A DNA stretch of 64,000 nt from Aliihoeflea sp. 2WW. Lineage in GTDB: Bacteria; Pseudomonadota; Alphaproteobacteria; Rhizobiales; Rhizobiaceae. Of the stretch, positions 51,186 to 59,307 are shown in pieces. A model generated the notes under the pieces. That model was given only the letters and a program-made list of their open reading frames with translations, was not told where the DNA came from and did not search any database. Within the stretch, counting starts at the first letter, position 1. Every line of letters begins with the position of its first letter. Location of the stretch: NCBI RefSeq assembly GCF_000497755.1, contig NZ_AYOD01000005.1, positions 1 through 64,000 on the forward strand, written 5' to 3'. The position numbers and the translations under genes were made by a program.

Positions 51186-53527
51186 CAGCCAACCATCCTC
51201 GGATCGTTCGCGATCTCGTTGACCCTGCCGGCGAGGTTGCGGTCATACTCGCCGATACCCTGCCGCACGCCGCTTTCGACCATCTGCATGATCTCCTGGT
51301 TGCCGCGCGCGCCGGAAACGTTGACGTTGATCTGGACCGGCTGATTTCCGTTTGCAGCCACTGGCTGGTTGTTGTTTGCGCTGACCGGTCGACCGGAATT
51401 GATGGCCTCGAGCAGTTGCCGGTGCTGAGCGGCCGGGCCCGCGCGGACGACGAACTCCTGACCGTGGACAAAGCCTGCAGCTGCACTGGTTGCGCCGCTA
51501 CCCGTCCAGCCGCCCGACGAGAACCCGAACATCTTGCCGAGCCCGCTGAACAAACTGCCGAACATCCCGCCGCCGCCGGAGGACGCTGCACCGCTTGCAC
51601 CACCGAACGCGTTGGCCCAAAGGCTGTTGATCGCCATTTCGATGAGCTTGTCAGCGATCTTGTTCAGCGCGCCGAGCGCCGCGTCGGCAAAGGAACGAAG
51701 CACGCCCTTGCCCTGCTCCAGCCCCGACTTGAAATCGTTGAGGAAGCCCGACGTGACCTCCTTGGCGAAGTCAAAGGCATCGCGCAGCGCAGTGGTGTTC
51801 GCTTCTGCATCGGCCATGGCGGAGGCCAAGCCTTCAAGTTCCGCCTTCTGAGCCGAAGTGAGCTTGATCCCCGCATCCTGCGCCTGGTTGAGCAGATCCT
51901 GCGTGTAGCGAAGCCGGTTGGCCTCGCGCTCGGTCATGCCGATGGCCTGCGCTTCGAGCTTCTGCGCTTCGATGTACTGCTGTGCGAAGCGCGTGATGCG
52001 CTCGTAGGACTTCGCCGCCCGTTCCGCTGCGCGCTGCGCCGCCTTGTCAACTTCGCCGGTTGGCTTGATGCCCGACCCGCTACCGCCCGGTAGCTCGACA
52101 GCGGCCCCTTCACGTGGACGCGTGCCATGGTTCCATGCCAGTTGCGCCAGATTGCCGGATGCGTCGGCAAGAGCGGTGGCAAGCTCCGCCTCGTTGCGCA
52201 GCTTGTCCACCATGCCGGACACCTGCTCAACACCGATGCCGAATGCCCGAAGGATGCCGCCGAACGAGCTTTCGAAGCCCTCGACCATATCGGCCAAGAA
52301 GGTGGCCCAGACAGACTGAATCCCGGCCACGACCGATTCAAAGCCATAGCCGAATGCCGCCGCGATGGCCTTCGACCGCTCGAACACGTCCTCGAACGCC
52401 TGACCCCAGCTATCGACGTGCTGGCGCGCTTCGATCAATTGATAGACGAGCTCGCCGAGAAGAACGACGACGGCGCCGATGCCAGTGCGGATCAGGGCGG
52501 CCCTCAAGAATGCGAGGGAGCCGGCCAGCGTCATGGTGGCGACATTGGCTGCCACGAATGCCGCGACGTAGTATGTGCCGTACATCGTGACCGCGGTTGC
52601 GGCGGTGGTGACGATACGCCCGATGTTGTCCGCGATGATGATCAGACCGGCGGCGAAAGTTTCAGACGCGCCAGCGGCTTGGTCCATCGTGCCTATGTAC
52701 TGCATTAAAGAGTTGCGGATCAGCATCACGCCATCGCCCATCGTGGCTGGCATCAGTTCGGCCTCAGCGCGAAGGCCTTCCATCCGCTTCGTCAGGGCAT
52801 TGTAGATAACGTCGCCAGTGATCTTGCCGTCGGCGCCGAACTGGCGGAGCTGATTGACGCCGATTCCAAGCTCTTCGGCCAAGACTTCGGCAACGCGGCC
52901 GCCCGTCTCGATGACGGTATTGAGCTCATCACCGCTCAGCTTACCCCCCGCCATGGCCTTGCCGAGAGCGTCCTGAACGCGCGCTGCGCGATCAGCGCGG
53001 GCGCCAGAAACGACCAGTGCGAGGTTCAGCGCCTCGGTGTAGTCCAACTGATCGGCGGTGGTCCTCCCGAGTTCGCGCAGAACCGTGGCGTTTCGAATGA
53101 AGCTTTCGGCCGTCAGGTCCAGAGCCGAGTATGTGCGCCGGGCAACGGTCGCCAGGCGATCCAGCACGACGCCGCTCGCATCCATATTGCCTACGGCCAG
53201 CCCGACACGGGCGTTGATGTCGGACCACGTATCGGCGAACTGGATCAGGGCGTTCGTGGCCAGCGCGCCAAGAACGGCACCGATCGCGCGGGCAGCCATT
53301 GCGGCGGACTTCTCCCACCCACCATAGGCTTGCGCCGCACGGCTTGCCGATGCTGCCGCATTGTCATTGGCGGCTGCAGCCATGCGCCCGGCCTTGGTCG
53401 CCTCTGTTCCGACGTTCTTGGCGGCGCGTTCTGCTGCGCCTGATGCCTGCGCGAAGCGCTGGAGAGAGGCATTGGCCTGGTCGACCTGCTCGGAGCGGAC
53501 CGCAATGCCCAGGGTAGCAATGTCCAT
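51185..53527 (-). CDS. Tail tape measure protein
   Basis: This 780-residue protein sets tail length. The N-terminal coiled region (LGIAVRSEQVDQANASLQRF) leads into the tape-measure domain near residues 85-270, with LATVARRTYSALDLTAESF and AMAGGKLSGDELNTVIETGG. Hydrophobic helices follow near residues 310-360 (VVVLLGELVYQLIEAR), then long Lys/Glu/Ala coiled coils, and a Gly-rich end. At 780 residues it predicts a tail of moderate length. It is a clear mark of a long non-contractile or contractile tail, and the absence of sheath genes favours a siphovirus. Confidence 0.92.
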   Translation of the reverse strand: MDIATLGIAVRSEQVDQANASLQRFAQASGAAERAAKNVGTEATKAGRMAAAANDNAAASASRAAQAYGGWEKSAAMAARAIGAVLGALATNALIQFADTWSDINARVGLAVGNMDASGVVLDRLATVARRTYSALDLTAESFIRNATVLRELGRTTADQLDYTEALNLALVVSGARADRAARVQDALGKAMAGGKLSGDELNTVIETGGRVAEVLAEELGIGVNQLRQFGADGKITGDVIYNALTKRMEGLRAEAELMPATMGDGVMLIRNSLMQYIGTMDQAAGASETFAAGLIIIADNIGRIVTTAATAVTMYGTYYVAAFVAANVATMTLAGSLAFLRAALIRTGIGAVVVLLGELVYQLIEARQHVDSWGQAFEDVFERSKAIAAAFGYGFESVVAGIQSVWATFLADMVEGFESSFGGILRAFGIGVEQVSGMVDKLRNEAELATALADASGNLAQLAWNHGTRPREGAAVELPGGSGSGIKPTGEVDKAAQRAAERAAKSYERITRFAQQYIEAQKLEAQAIGMTEREANRLRYTQDLLNQAQDAGIKLTSAQKAELEGLASAMADAEANTTALRDAFDFAKEVTSGFLNDFKSGLEQGKGVLRSFADAALGALNKIADKLIEMAINSLWANAFGGASGAASSGGGGMFGSLFSGLGKMFGFSSGGWTGSGATSAAAGFVHGQEFVVRAGPAAQHRQLLEAINSGRPVSANNNQPVAANGNQPVQINVNVSGARGNQEIMQMVESGVRQGIGEYDRNLAGRVNEIANDPRMVG

Positions 53528-53772
53528 TGGTTACCTCGTAGGCACGGCCAGATTGCTCGCAGAGACGCTGACGGCGGTTACCTGCCTGATTGCGATTGCC
53601 ATCGTCGCGGCCGGCGGCGTGATCGGTTAGCGGCTAATCAACGGCTCGCCATTCGGCACGTTCTTCGGTGGCGCCGTTGCTATTCTGGTCGCGGCACTCG
53701 CGTGCGGGATGATTGCCTATGTCGCGCTGATCGAACGTCATCTGGCGAAGCTGGCAGGTGCGCATCACCGAA
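53528..53772. other. Gap between tape measure and chaperone genes
   Basis: On the minus strand nothing convincing is encoded. On the plus strand one frame gives two hydrophobic helices (CLIAIAIVAAGGVIG and GGAVAILVAALACGMIAYVAL) separated by a single TAG at 53628-53630. It may be a small antisense membrane gene, a decayed one, or chance. Confidence 0.35.
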
Positions 53773-54512
53773 CTAGCCAAACAGCGCATCGAACAGTTCA
53801 CCGCTGAGAGGCCGGCTCTCGACCTTCTTGCGCTCGCTCTCCGGCTTACTGGCATATTCGAGATAGGCGCCATCCATGGCCCTGATGCAGGCCCGGAAAG
53901 TCGCCGTCTCGACATCGTCCAGACCAGACTGTGCCGCCCACGAGTTGATGGCGGACGCCGGGATGGCCCCGACGCCCATGCCTATCTGGCGATCGGTGCA
54001 GAGCTCCCAAAAGGCATGAAGCCAGTCCAGGGTGCCGGGCAGCAGATCGCCTTCAAGGATCAGGTCGTCGCCGGCGAGGCTGCGCGCGACGACCGCTTTG
54101 AGCCGTTTCCCATGTCATCCGTCTCCCCGGCGCGGCCTTTGTCGACGATTTGGGCGGCCCAGACGACCGCATCGGCGAAGGCGACGTAATCGGGGTTGGT
54201 CAGCCATTCCTTCGCGAGGTTGGCGTCGAATGGCAGCGGCTGTTTGCCGTTCGTGAAGCCGTCCCAATCGAAGAGGACCGCCTCGTGCAGCACTTCGCCG
54301 AAGATGCGCATGGCAGCTTCGGGCTTGAGCGATCCGTCACGCTCCCGATCTTCCCGCGTGACCTTGCGCTCCTTGCGCGAGCGCAGCGCAACGACGGTTG
54401 GGCTGGAGAGGCCGCGGACACGCAAACGAACGTCCCCCATGCCAGGGATGTCGCTCACCCAATCGCCGGCTTCGACCTTGGAACTGTCACGCTTGAGAGA
54501 TGCGATATCCAT
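53773..54512 (-). CDS. Tail assembly chaperone, long form (gpGT-like) made by minus-one frameshift
   Basis: The product is predicted at about 246 residues. Translation starts at 54512, slips at GGGAAAC (54111-54105) and continues in the minus-one frame without a stop to 53773. The added part begins RLKAVVARSLAGDDLILEGD and ends with a helical domain (CIRAMDGAYLEYASKPESER). The 42 codons between the slip site and the first ATG of the T frame are open, and that region has no good start of its own. In lambda the equivalent gpGT links the tape measure to tail tube subunits. The frameshift is inferred from sequence. Confidence 0.75.
54060..54512 (-). CDS. Tail assembly chaperone, short form (gpG-like)
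   Basis: This is the zero-frame product of 150 residues. It starts MDIASLKRDSSKVEAGDWVS and has PGMGDVRLRVRGLSSPTVVA and an Asp/Lys-rich centre (LRSRKERKVTREDRERDGS). It ends shortly after the slip site with GNGSKRSSRAASPATT. Proteins of this pattern lie between tail tube and tape measure and chaperone tail assembly. The start overlaps the tail tube stop (TAATG). Confidence 0.8.
   Translation of the reverse strand: MDIASLKRDSSKVEAGDWVSDIPGMGDVRLRVRGLSSPTVVALRSRKERKVTREDRERDGSLKPEAAMRIFGEVLHEAVLFDWDGFTNGKQPLPFDANLAKEWLTNPDYVAFADAVVWAAQIVDKGRAGETDDMGNGSKRSSRAASPATT
54105..54111 (-). promoter_or_regulatory. Slippery heptamer for minus-one frameshift (GGGAAAC)
   Basis: On the minus strand the zero-frame codons are GGA AAC preceded by G, the X-XXY-YYZ form needed for tandem slippage onto GGG AAA. 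Lambda uses GGGAAAG at the equivalent place. The zero frame ends 14 codons later. Confidence 0.75.
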
Positions 54513-55039
54513 TATTCTGCAACTCCGATCGGGCCACCGGTTGCTGATGCCGCAACCTTGACCGTGTTGCGGAACTTGACCAACTCGCACGTCATCGCCT
54601 GCATGGTGTTCGCCTCCCCGCCTTGCTCATTGGGCTGCTTGACGTAGGCCGCGAAGAGCCGAAGGCTCCCGTGGGGCGATGCACCCACAGGAGCGTCGGG
54701 CAGCTCAACAATGAACGAGCGCAGTCGCCTGTCGCCAGCGGCCGCGTAAAGCGCTATCTGACCGGGATCAGCATCCAACACCCCGAACGTGTTCTGCATC
54801 ACGCCGGGGTTCTTGGTGCCCATCTGGACGTCGTCGTAGTCCTCGTTGATGTACGCCTGCGTGATCGTGGCCTGGTCGCCGCCGAGTGCGCCCATCGTTT
54901 GCCACTTTCCGATACGGATGAAACCACTGTCGCCGATCTCGGGGAAATCGTCGATGGTAAGGAGCCGACCTGTCGTGGGCGGCACAAAGACACCGCCGAT
55001 GAACAGGTTTGCGCCCGCGACGGGGAATGACTGGGCCAT
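54512..55039 (-). CDS. Major tail tube protein
   Basis: This is a 175-residue protein. SFPVAGANLFIGGVFVPPTT opens it, followed by LTIDDFPEIGDSGFIRIGKW and ATITQAYINEDYDDVQMGTK, a pattern of lambda gpV-type tube subunits. LRLFAAYVKQPNEQGGEANT is a late conserved strand. Hexameric rings of it would form the tail tube. The start at 55039 follows CACAGGAGGCCGAC, a strong site that suits high expression. A structured, gene-free 180-base leader precedes it. Confidence 0.85.
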   Translation of the reverse strand: MAQSFPVAGANLFIGGVFVPPTTGRLLTIDDFPEIGDSGFIRIGKWQTMGALGGDQATITQAYINEDYDDVQMGTKNPGVMQNTFGVLDADPGQIALYAAAGDRRLRSFIVELPDAPVGASPHGSLRLFAAYVKQPNEQGGEANTMQAMTCELVKFRNTVKVAASATGGPIGVAE

Positions 55040-55221
55040 GTCGGCCTCCTGTGCTGATGATGCCCTTGCCGAAGGAGCCTGAACGGCGTAAATTTGCGCC
55101 ACGGTGCGCTGCTGCCTCTGAGGCGTAAAGGACGGCAAACAAATCTCAGGTGGAAACCTTCAGAGACAATTTCCTGATGGAAACCGAATAGCGGGTTCGA
55201 ACCCCGCCGGCGCGCTGCTCT
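55040..55221 (-). other. Structured leader upstream of the tail tube gene
   Basis: This 182-base stretch has no gene. It holds a perfect T-arm-like stem (GCGGG-TTCGAAC-CCCGC, 55191-55207, read on the plus strand), a TTTCC/GGAAA hairpin (55170-55183), a GCCTC/GAGGC hairpin (55114-55124) and two GGTTTCCA copies on the minus strand. It probably regulates or processes the tail tube mRNA, or carries a separate promoter. Confidence 0.45.
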
Positions 55222-55635
55222 CTAAGTCAACGCTTCGTAGCTCACGCTGACCGGCACGATCCACGCGGCGTCTTCCTTGAGCGCCGGCGCGATGTCTGGA
55301 GCCTTGGTCACCCGCACGGACACGCCGCCAGGGGTCATGCGCAGATCCATCGGGAAATGCTCCGCCACCTGCCCTGCCATGCGTGTGGCGGCGCTGGCGC
55401 CCACGTTGAGCGGCACCACGACGCTGATCTGCAAGATGCCTGGCCGGCGATGGGCGGCGGAGTTGATGAAGAGCCGTTGCGTCTGGTTCGGCAGGTGCGA
55501 CACGCGCAGATAGCGGCCGCTCAGCGGTGCGGTAAAGGACACGTTCGGCCACGAGATCGCCAGGCCGGTTAGCGCAGCCAGCCCATTGGCGCGCGTGAAG
55601 AGCGCCGTCTCGATGCTTTCCTCGATCGATGGCAT
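55222..55635 (-). CDS. Phage tail completion/terminator-like protein (DUF4128 type)
   Basis: This 137-residue protein has PSIEESIETALFTRANGLAA, then GRYLRVSHLPNQTQRLFINS and GILQISVVVPLNVGASAATR, a pattern of gpU/DUF4128 proteins that cap the tail and join it to the head. It lies between the HK97-gp10-like gene and the tail tube gene, as expected. The start at 55635 faces a plus-strand small gene starting at 55634. Confidence 0.78.
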   Translation of the reverse strand: MPSIEESIETALFTRANGLAALTGLAISWPNVSFTAPLSGRYLRVSHLPNQTQRLFINSAAHRRPGILQISVVVPLNVGASAATRMAGQVAEHFPMDLRMTPGGVSVRVTKAPDIAPALKEDAAWIVPVSVSYEALT

Positions 55636-55834
55636 GGGTTACCTTCTGCACGTGAACCAGACACCCCCGCCCTTGAATGACGACGAGATTGTTGACCGCC
55701 TCCACCAGATGGCGTTCGAACTCGAGCATCTGAAAGGCGAGACGTTGCGTGGTGATACCGCTCTCAGAGCAAGCCGCGGCGCACTGGTGATGATGATGGC
55801 CGGGCTTATCCGCGCGAGCGAACCGCAGCCTTAG
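55634..55834 (+). CDS. Small plus-strand protein within the tail operon
   Basis: This 66-residue frame reads GYLLHVNQTPPPLNDDEIVD and then a clean amphipathic helix (RLHQMAFELEHLKGETLRG) and ALVMMMAGLIRASEPQP. It fills a 170-base interval that carries no minus-strand gene and overlaps both flanking genes slightly. The actual start may be a TTG further in. It is a plausible cargo gene with unknown role. Confidence 0.45.
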   Translation: MGYLLHVNQTPPPLNDDEIVDRLHQMAFELEHLKGETLRGDTALRASRGALVMMMAGLIRASEPQP

Positions 55835-56222
55835 CCTCTGCCGTGGCGCGGTCGACATGCGCCTGCCAGTTCTGGACCGACAGCCGGACCATGCCCCGCC
55901 CTTCCCGGCCGCGCGCTCCATACTCAATCGCTGCCGCGTATTCCGCCACGAATGAGGCATAGATGGTGTCGCCGAGATCGGCTCCGACGATCGCCAGCGC
56001 ATATGGTGCGGCGGCGTATCCATCGCCCTGCGTGCCACGCATCGGCAGCGGTCCATCCAGTGAGACGGTGAGCGAGTTCTTCAGGTAGCCCGTGTTAACT
56101 GGCGTCCGGTCCCGCACGTCCTCGATGACGTACTGCGCTGCGGTCCTGAACACCGCGAGGACGCGCGCAAGGGTCGTCATGACCCACTCGTCGATTGTTG
56201 CCGTGAACGATTGCTGTGCCAT
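55806..56222 (-). CDS. HK97 gp10-like head-tail connector
   Basis: This 138-residue protein is of the HK97 gp10/tail-component family: LAVFRTAAQYVIEDVRDRTP, VNTGYLKNSLTVSLD, then YALAIVGADLGDTIYASF and YAAAIEYGARGREGRGMVRL. It is a neck component linking head and tail. It precedes the DUF4128 gene in the transcript. Confidence 0.85.
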   Translation of the reverse strand: MAQQSFTATIDEWVMTTLARVLAVFRTAAQYVIEDVRDRTPVNTGYLKNSLTVSLDGPLPMRGTQGDGYAAAPYALAIVGADLGDTIYASFVAEYAAAIEYGARGREGRGMVRLSVQNWQAHVDRATAEAKAAVRSRG

Positions 56223-56226
56223 CGGA

Positions 56227-57252
56227 TCAGGTCAGGTTCGCGAAGAAGTCGATGCGATAGTCGACGCTACAGCGGCAGTTCACGACCTCTGACGCCGGCC
56301 CGTTCGGATCGCAGGGATAAAGCAGCCCATTCGAGAACAATTCATCGTAGCCGACGCTTTCGTCGCCGATCGCCCGATGCGTATCGCGGGTGCGGTTGTC
56401 GCGGGTCGCGCGCCATACCTTGCGCACGTCCTGACGCCGCACGTTGCCCGACGCGATGGCCTGCTCAAAGCTTTCCCTGTGCGAGGCGTTCAGGGCGCCG
56501 ATGGCTTCCGTTCGTGCGATCGTCTCACCGCGCAGGAGCAAATAGCTGTCCGACAACCGCGCGATCATGCGATCGACGACGTCGCGCATCAGCGGCTTGC
56601 CGTCTCGAATAGCCGCAAGAACCGTCCGGTCGTATCGCTTGTCGCGCCGGCCAAGCCCGAGATAGTGCCGCAGCCGCGACGGATCGCCCGAGAGCAGGTC
56701 TTGCCGCGCCGTGGCGACGAAACCCTCCTGACTGGACGAAAGGCCAATGATCGCGCCCTCGCGGCGTCCTGTGGCCCGATTGATGCGGCCGACGAGGTCC
56801 AGAGCGACAGAGCGTGGATTGCGGCCATCCACCATGCCCTGCGTCATGTGCTGGCGCGCTGCGACGAGGATATCGTCGGTCATGCGCGTGATGCGACGGC
56901 CGGACAGATCCTGCATGAAGGCTTCCGCACCTGGCGACCGGGCATCGAAGCGAAACACGACTTGCGCACCGCTCGGGTCGCGCAGCGCGGGCAGTCCGTT
57001 CGTGGTAGCAATGCCGCCGCCGATATAGGCCTCGCGATTGCTCTCCTCGAACAGCCGGAACGCGGCAGGCTCAATGTTCAGCGCTCGCAGCGCCCCGTCG
57101 ATGTCGCCCCGCTCCAGCCGTTCAGCAATGCGGCCGATCTGGGCGCCATTGCGGAGGTCGTCGATTGCGGCGAGGAACGCAGCCTGTAGCGCGGGCTCGA
57201 ACTTGGCAGACAGAGTCTCAAGCTGCTGCCGTGCGGTCGGACGACGCGCCAT
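56227..57252 (-). CDS. Phage minor head protein (Mu gpF/SPP1 gp7-like)
   Basis: This is a 341-residue protein. The C-terminal part carries the family block RGETIARTEAIGALNASHRE, then KVWRATRDNRTRDTHRAIGD and PCDPNGPASEVVNCRCSVDY, with the conserved Cys/His residues of the Mu F-like domain. The N-terminal half is helical. It is a head component that interacts with the portal and DNA exit. It lies among connectors rather than next to portal, an order seen in some rhizobial prophages. The start at 57252 is the second in-frame start and gives MARRPTARQQLE. Confidence 0.85.
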   Translation of the reverse strand: MARRPTARQQLETLSAKFEPALQAAFLAAIDDLRNGAQIGRIAERLERGDIDGALRALNIEPAAFRLFEESNREAYIGGGIATTNGLPALRDPSGAQVVFRFDARSPGAEAFMQDLSGRRITRMTDDILVAARQHMTQGMVDGRNPRSVALDLVGRINRATGRREGAIIGLSSSQEGFVATARQDLLSGDPSRLRHYLGLGRRDKRYDRTVLAAIRDGKPLMRDVVDRMIARLSDSYLLLRGETIARTEAIGALNASHRESFEQAIASGNVRRQDVRKVWRATRDNRTRDTHRAIGDESVGYDELFSNGLLYPCDPNGPASEVVNCRCSVDYRIDFFANLT

Positions 57253-57318
57253 CGCTGCATTTCCTTGCAAGGTCGTTCTGAACTGGTAGAAGCCGGCAAC
57301 CTCAAAGGAGATATCGCC

Positions 57319-57783
57319 TTGCTCGAAGAAACCGCCCTGTCCGGCACTTCCCCGGATCAGAACATCGAACTAACTGCCGAAATCGTATCGGCGTATGTGT
57401 CGAATAATCCCGTTCCGGCTGCGGAATTGGCCGCCTTGATCGCCGCTGTCCATTCCGCTCTGGTGACTTTGGGGACGCCCTCAGTTCCCGAACCAGAAAA
57501 GGCACAGAAGCCCGCCGTTAACCCGAAGAAGTCTGTGTTTCCGGACTACATCATCAGCCTGGAGGACGGGAAGCATTACAAGTCGCTCAAGCGCCACCTG
57601 ATGGCGAACTTCGGGCTGACCCCAGAAGAGTACCGCTCCAAATGGGGCCTGCCCTCCGACTATCCGATGGTTGCTCCCAACTATGCCGCTGCCCGATCGG
57701 CGCTGGCAAAGCAAATGGGACTCGGTCGCAAGGCTGGCGAGAAGAAGCCACCGAAGGGCCGCGGCAAGACGAAGGCCGCCTAG
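57319..57783 (+). CDS. Ros/MucR-family transcriptional regulator, zinc-ligand-poor form
   Basis: This 154-residue DNA-binding protein shows NIELTAEIVSAYVSNNPVPA, then FPDYIISLEDGKHYKSLKRH, LTPEEYRSKWGLPSDYPMVA and ARSALAKQMGLGRK, all standard MucR blocks. In ordinary MucR the finger has a Cys before LEDG and a second His after KRHL. Here these are Ser and Asn, so two of four zinc ligands are missing. Mesorhizobium is known to have Ros homologues that fold without zinc. The start is a TTG at 57319 behind AAAGGAGATATC. It lies on the plus strand inside the head module and may control lysogeny or host genes. Confidence 0.88.
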   Translation: MLEETALSGTSPDQNIELTAEIVSAYVSNNPVPAAELAALIAAVHSALVTLGTPSVPEPEKAQKPAVNPKKSVFPDYIISLEDGKHYKSLKRHLMANFGLTPEEYRSKWGLPSDYPMVAPNYAAARSALAKQMGLGRKAGEKKPPKGRGKTKAA

Positions 57784-57801
57784 AACCGGCAGCTCCGGCG
57801 G

Positions 57802-58182
57802 TCATTGCGACCCGACAATGTCGTGGATCACCGGAATGCCCGCCGGCGAAAGCGTGCTGTTCTTGACGATCGTGTAGACGCCGTCCGCCGTGACGACATA
57901 GTCCGTCGTCGTCGGCGTGATGGTCAGCCCCTTGACAGATACCAGTATGCGCTTGTCGCTGGCCTTGATCAGCGTTCCGCCGACGTCCTTACCCGCGTCC
58001 TGCAGATTGATCGGCAGCACTGCCAGCGTGCAGGGATGGTCAACCGTCGTCGGCCCCTCCGGGTCCCATGGGTTGCCGCCACCGCTCGACGATGCGCGTC
58101 GGATGGCTCCGGCCTGGCCGAATTTCTTGAGCAGGCGGTCAGCGGTCGCGGCGCTCTTGGCGTAATCGAACTGGTTCAACAT
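57802..58182 (-). CDS. Phage head-tail joining protein (126 residues)
   Basis: It opens LNQFDYAKSAATADRLLKKF and has PCTLAVLPINLQDAGKDVGG, then DKRILVSVKGLTITPTTTDY and VVTADGVYTIVKNSTLSPAG. This is the layout of small connector proteins found between adaptor and gp10-like genes. A head-tail stopper role is likely from gene order. Flanked by plus-strand genes on both sides. Confidence 0.72.
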   Translation of the reverse strand: MLNQFDYAKSAATADRLLKKFGQAGAIRRASSSGGGNPWDPEGPTTVDHPCTLAVLPINLQDAGKDVGGTLIKASDKRILVSVKGLTITPTTTDYVVTADGVYTIVKNSTLSPAGIPVIHDIVGSQ

Positions 58183-58241
58183 ACCCTCGGATCATTTTGC
58201 GTCTGGCGATGTTGGTCATCCATCAGAGAGTGGAGGACGCC

Positions 58242-58547
58242 ATGAACATCGCAAATCTGCAGCTCGAGGGGCTTTGCCTCGCAATCGCGGCGATCAACCA
58301 CGAACTGGTCGCGAAGGGCGTGCTCTCGCAGGACGAGATGGACACGGCGCTTCGCAAGGCCGAGGCCACGGCGATCGGCGATGAACGGTTCATTGATCAA
58401 CTGTCCCCAGCGAACCGCGACGCAGTTTGCTTTCCCATCCGCGTGCTGCAGATCGCGAACCTCACAGGCGCCGATCATCCATGGTCATTCTCGAAACTGG
58501 CGAAAACAGTCGGCGAAACGAAGCAGCCCTATAACGACCAACGGTAG
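58242..58547 (+). CDS. Hypothetical protein, 101 residues (prophage cargo)
   Basis: The start follows GAGTGGAGGACGCC. It is a soluble helical protein (LQLEGLCLAIAAINHELVAK, SQDEMDTALRKAEATAIG). No family is recognised. It is paired with the next plus-strand gene, 13 bases away, opposite to the late operon. Confidence 0.62.
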   Translation: MNIANLQLEGLCLAIAAINHELVAKGVLSQDEMDTALRKAEATAIGDERFIDQLSPANRDAVCFPIRVLQIANLTGADHPWSFSKLAKTVGETKQPYNDQR

Positions 58548-58560
58548 AGGAGTGTGGATC

Positions 58561-58878
58561 ATGAAAGAGAAAATCATCATCAACACAGACGAAATCGAGA
58601 GCGACGATAGCAGCGAGGACGATGGCCGCATCATTGAAGTAGACAAAGGTGGCGTGGCCGAAATCCATGAAAAGGACGAGCGAAAAATGCCCAGCGGTCC
58701 TGAACTTCCATATGACGTGACCGAATCGCATTCGTCCGCAACCGATGACCAGGGCTCCGATATGGCTCGCGAGGCGGCGAACCACGAGGTTGCGATGCGC
58801 GAGGCCAAGAAGAAGGCCCGCTTGATCAGCGAGGATGCGTACTACAACATAACATCGCCCATCCGGACGCCCGATTAG
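58561..58878 (+). CDS. Hypothetical acidic protein, 105 residues (prophage cargo)
   Basis: It is highly charged, with an acidic N-terminal half (TDEIESDDSSEDDGRIIEVD) and a basic helix late (REAKKKARLISEDAYYN). GTAGAGGAGTGTG precedes the ATG. Its last bases overlap the convergent connector gene. Function unknown. The acidic surface would suit a DNA-mimic or anti-restriction protein, but nothing specific supports that. Confidence 0.6.
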   Translation: MKEKIIINTDEIESDDSSEDDGRIIEVDKGGVAEIHEKDERKMPSGPELPYDVTESHSSATDDQGSDMAREAANHEVAMREAKKKARLISEDAYYNITSPIRTPD

Positions 58879-59306
58879 GCACGTGCCAGAAAGCAGGTCG
58901 TGACGTTGCCGGCATCGCGGATCAGACCGGCAAGTAATCCGTCGATGATCGGCAACCGCGGGCGCGCGTCGTCAGGCTCTTTCGCGTCCGCATACTGGAC
59001 CTCGAGGTCTCCGACCTTCTCGCGAAGCACACGCTCCGTGCCGACCACGTCCGGCATCAGCGATCCGGGTGCGGCCAGTTCGCGACGCGCGGCCTCGATG
59101 ATCGCATAGATGACGACCTGCGGCGCAGTCTCGTTGTCGAACTCGATATTCCAGCGGCTGTTGTACAGGCCGGCAATGTAGTCCTGACCGCGGCGGAGCG
59201 CAGCGGTCTTCGCACTCTCTTCGCCGGTCCAGTTCGTCCAGGCGCGCAACGTCGCATAGGCATCGGCTTCGGCCGCCGTGACAGCAAGCGTTTCGTATGA
59301 AAGCAT
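58875..59306 (-). CDS. Phage head-tail adaptor (DnaT-like domain protein)
   Basis: This 143-residue protein has SYETLAVTAAEADAYATLRA, then AALRRGQDYIAGLYNSRWNI and VVIYAIIEAARRELAAPGSL. The pattern matches phage proteins annotated as putative DnaT-like ssDNA-binding, which sit where gp6-like head-tail adaptors belong. The adaptor role is from position. It follows the small zinc-binding gene by two bases. Confidence 0.75.
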   Translation of the reverse strand: MLSYETLAVTAAEADAYATLRAWTNWTGEESAKTAALRRGQDYIAGLYNSRWNIEFDNETAPQVVIYAIIEAARRELAAPGSLMPDVVGTERVLREKVGDLEVQYADAKEPDDARPRLPIIDGLLAGLIRDAGNVTTCFLARA

Positions 59307-59307
59307 G

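Noticed and set aside
55140-55225. A phage-encoded tRNA gene, suggested by the T-arm-like sequence at 55191-55207.
   Set aside because: No acceptor, D arm or anticodon arm can be paired at the right distances on either strand, so only the isolated stem is reported.
55160-56056. A 298-residue minus-strand frame over the tail completion and gp10-like genes.
   Set aside because: The two real genes in other frames match phage neck proteins and have proper order and overlaps.
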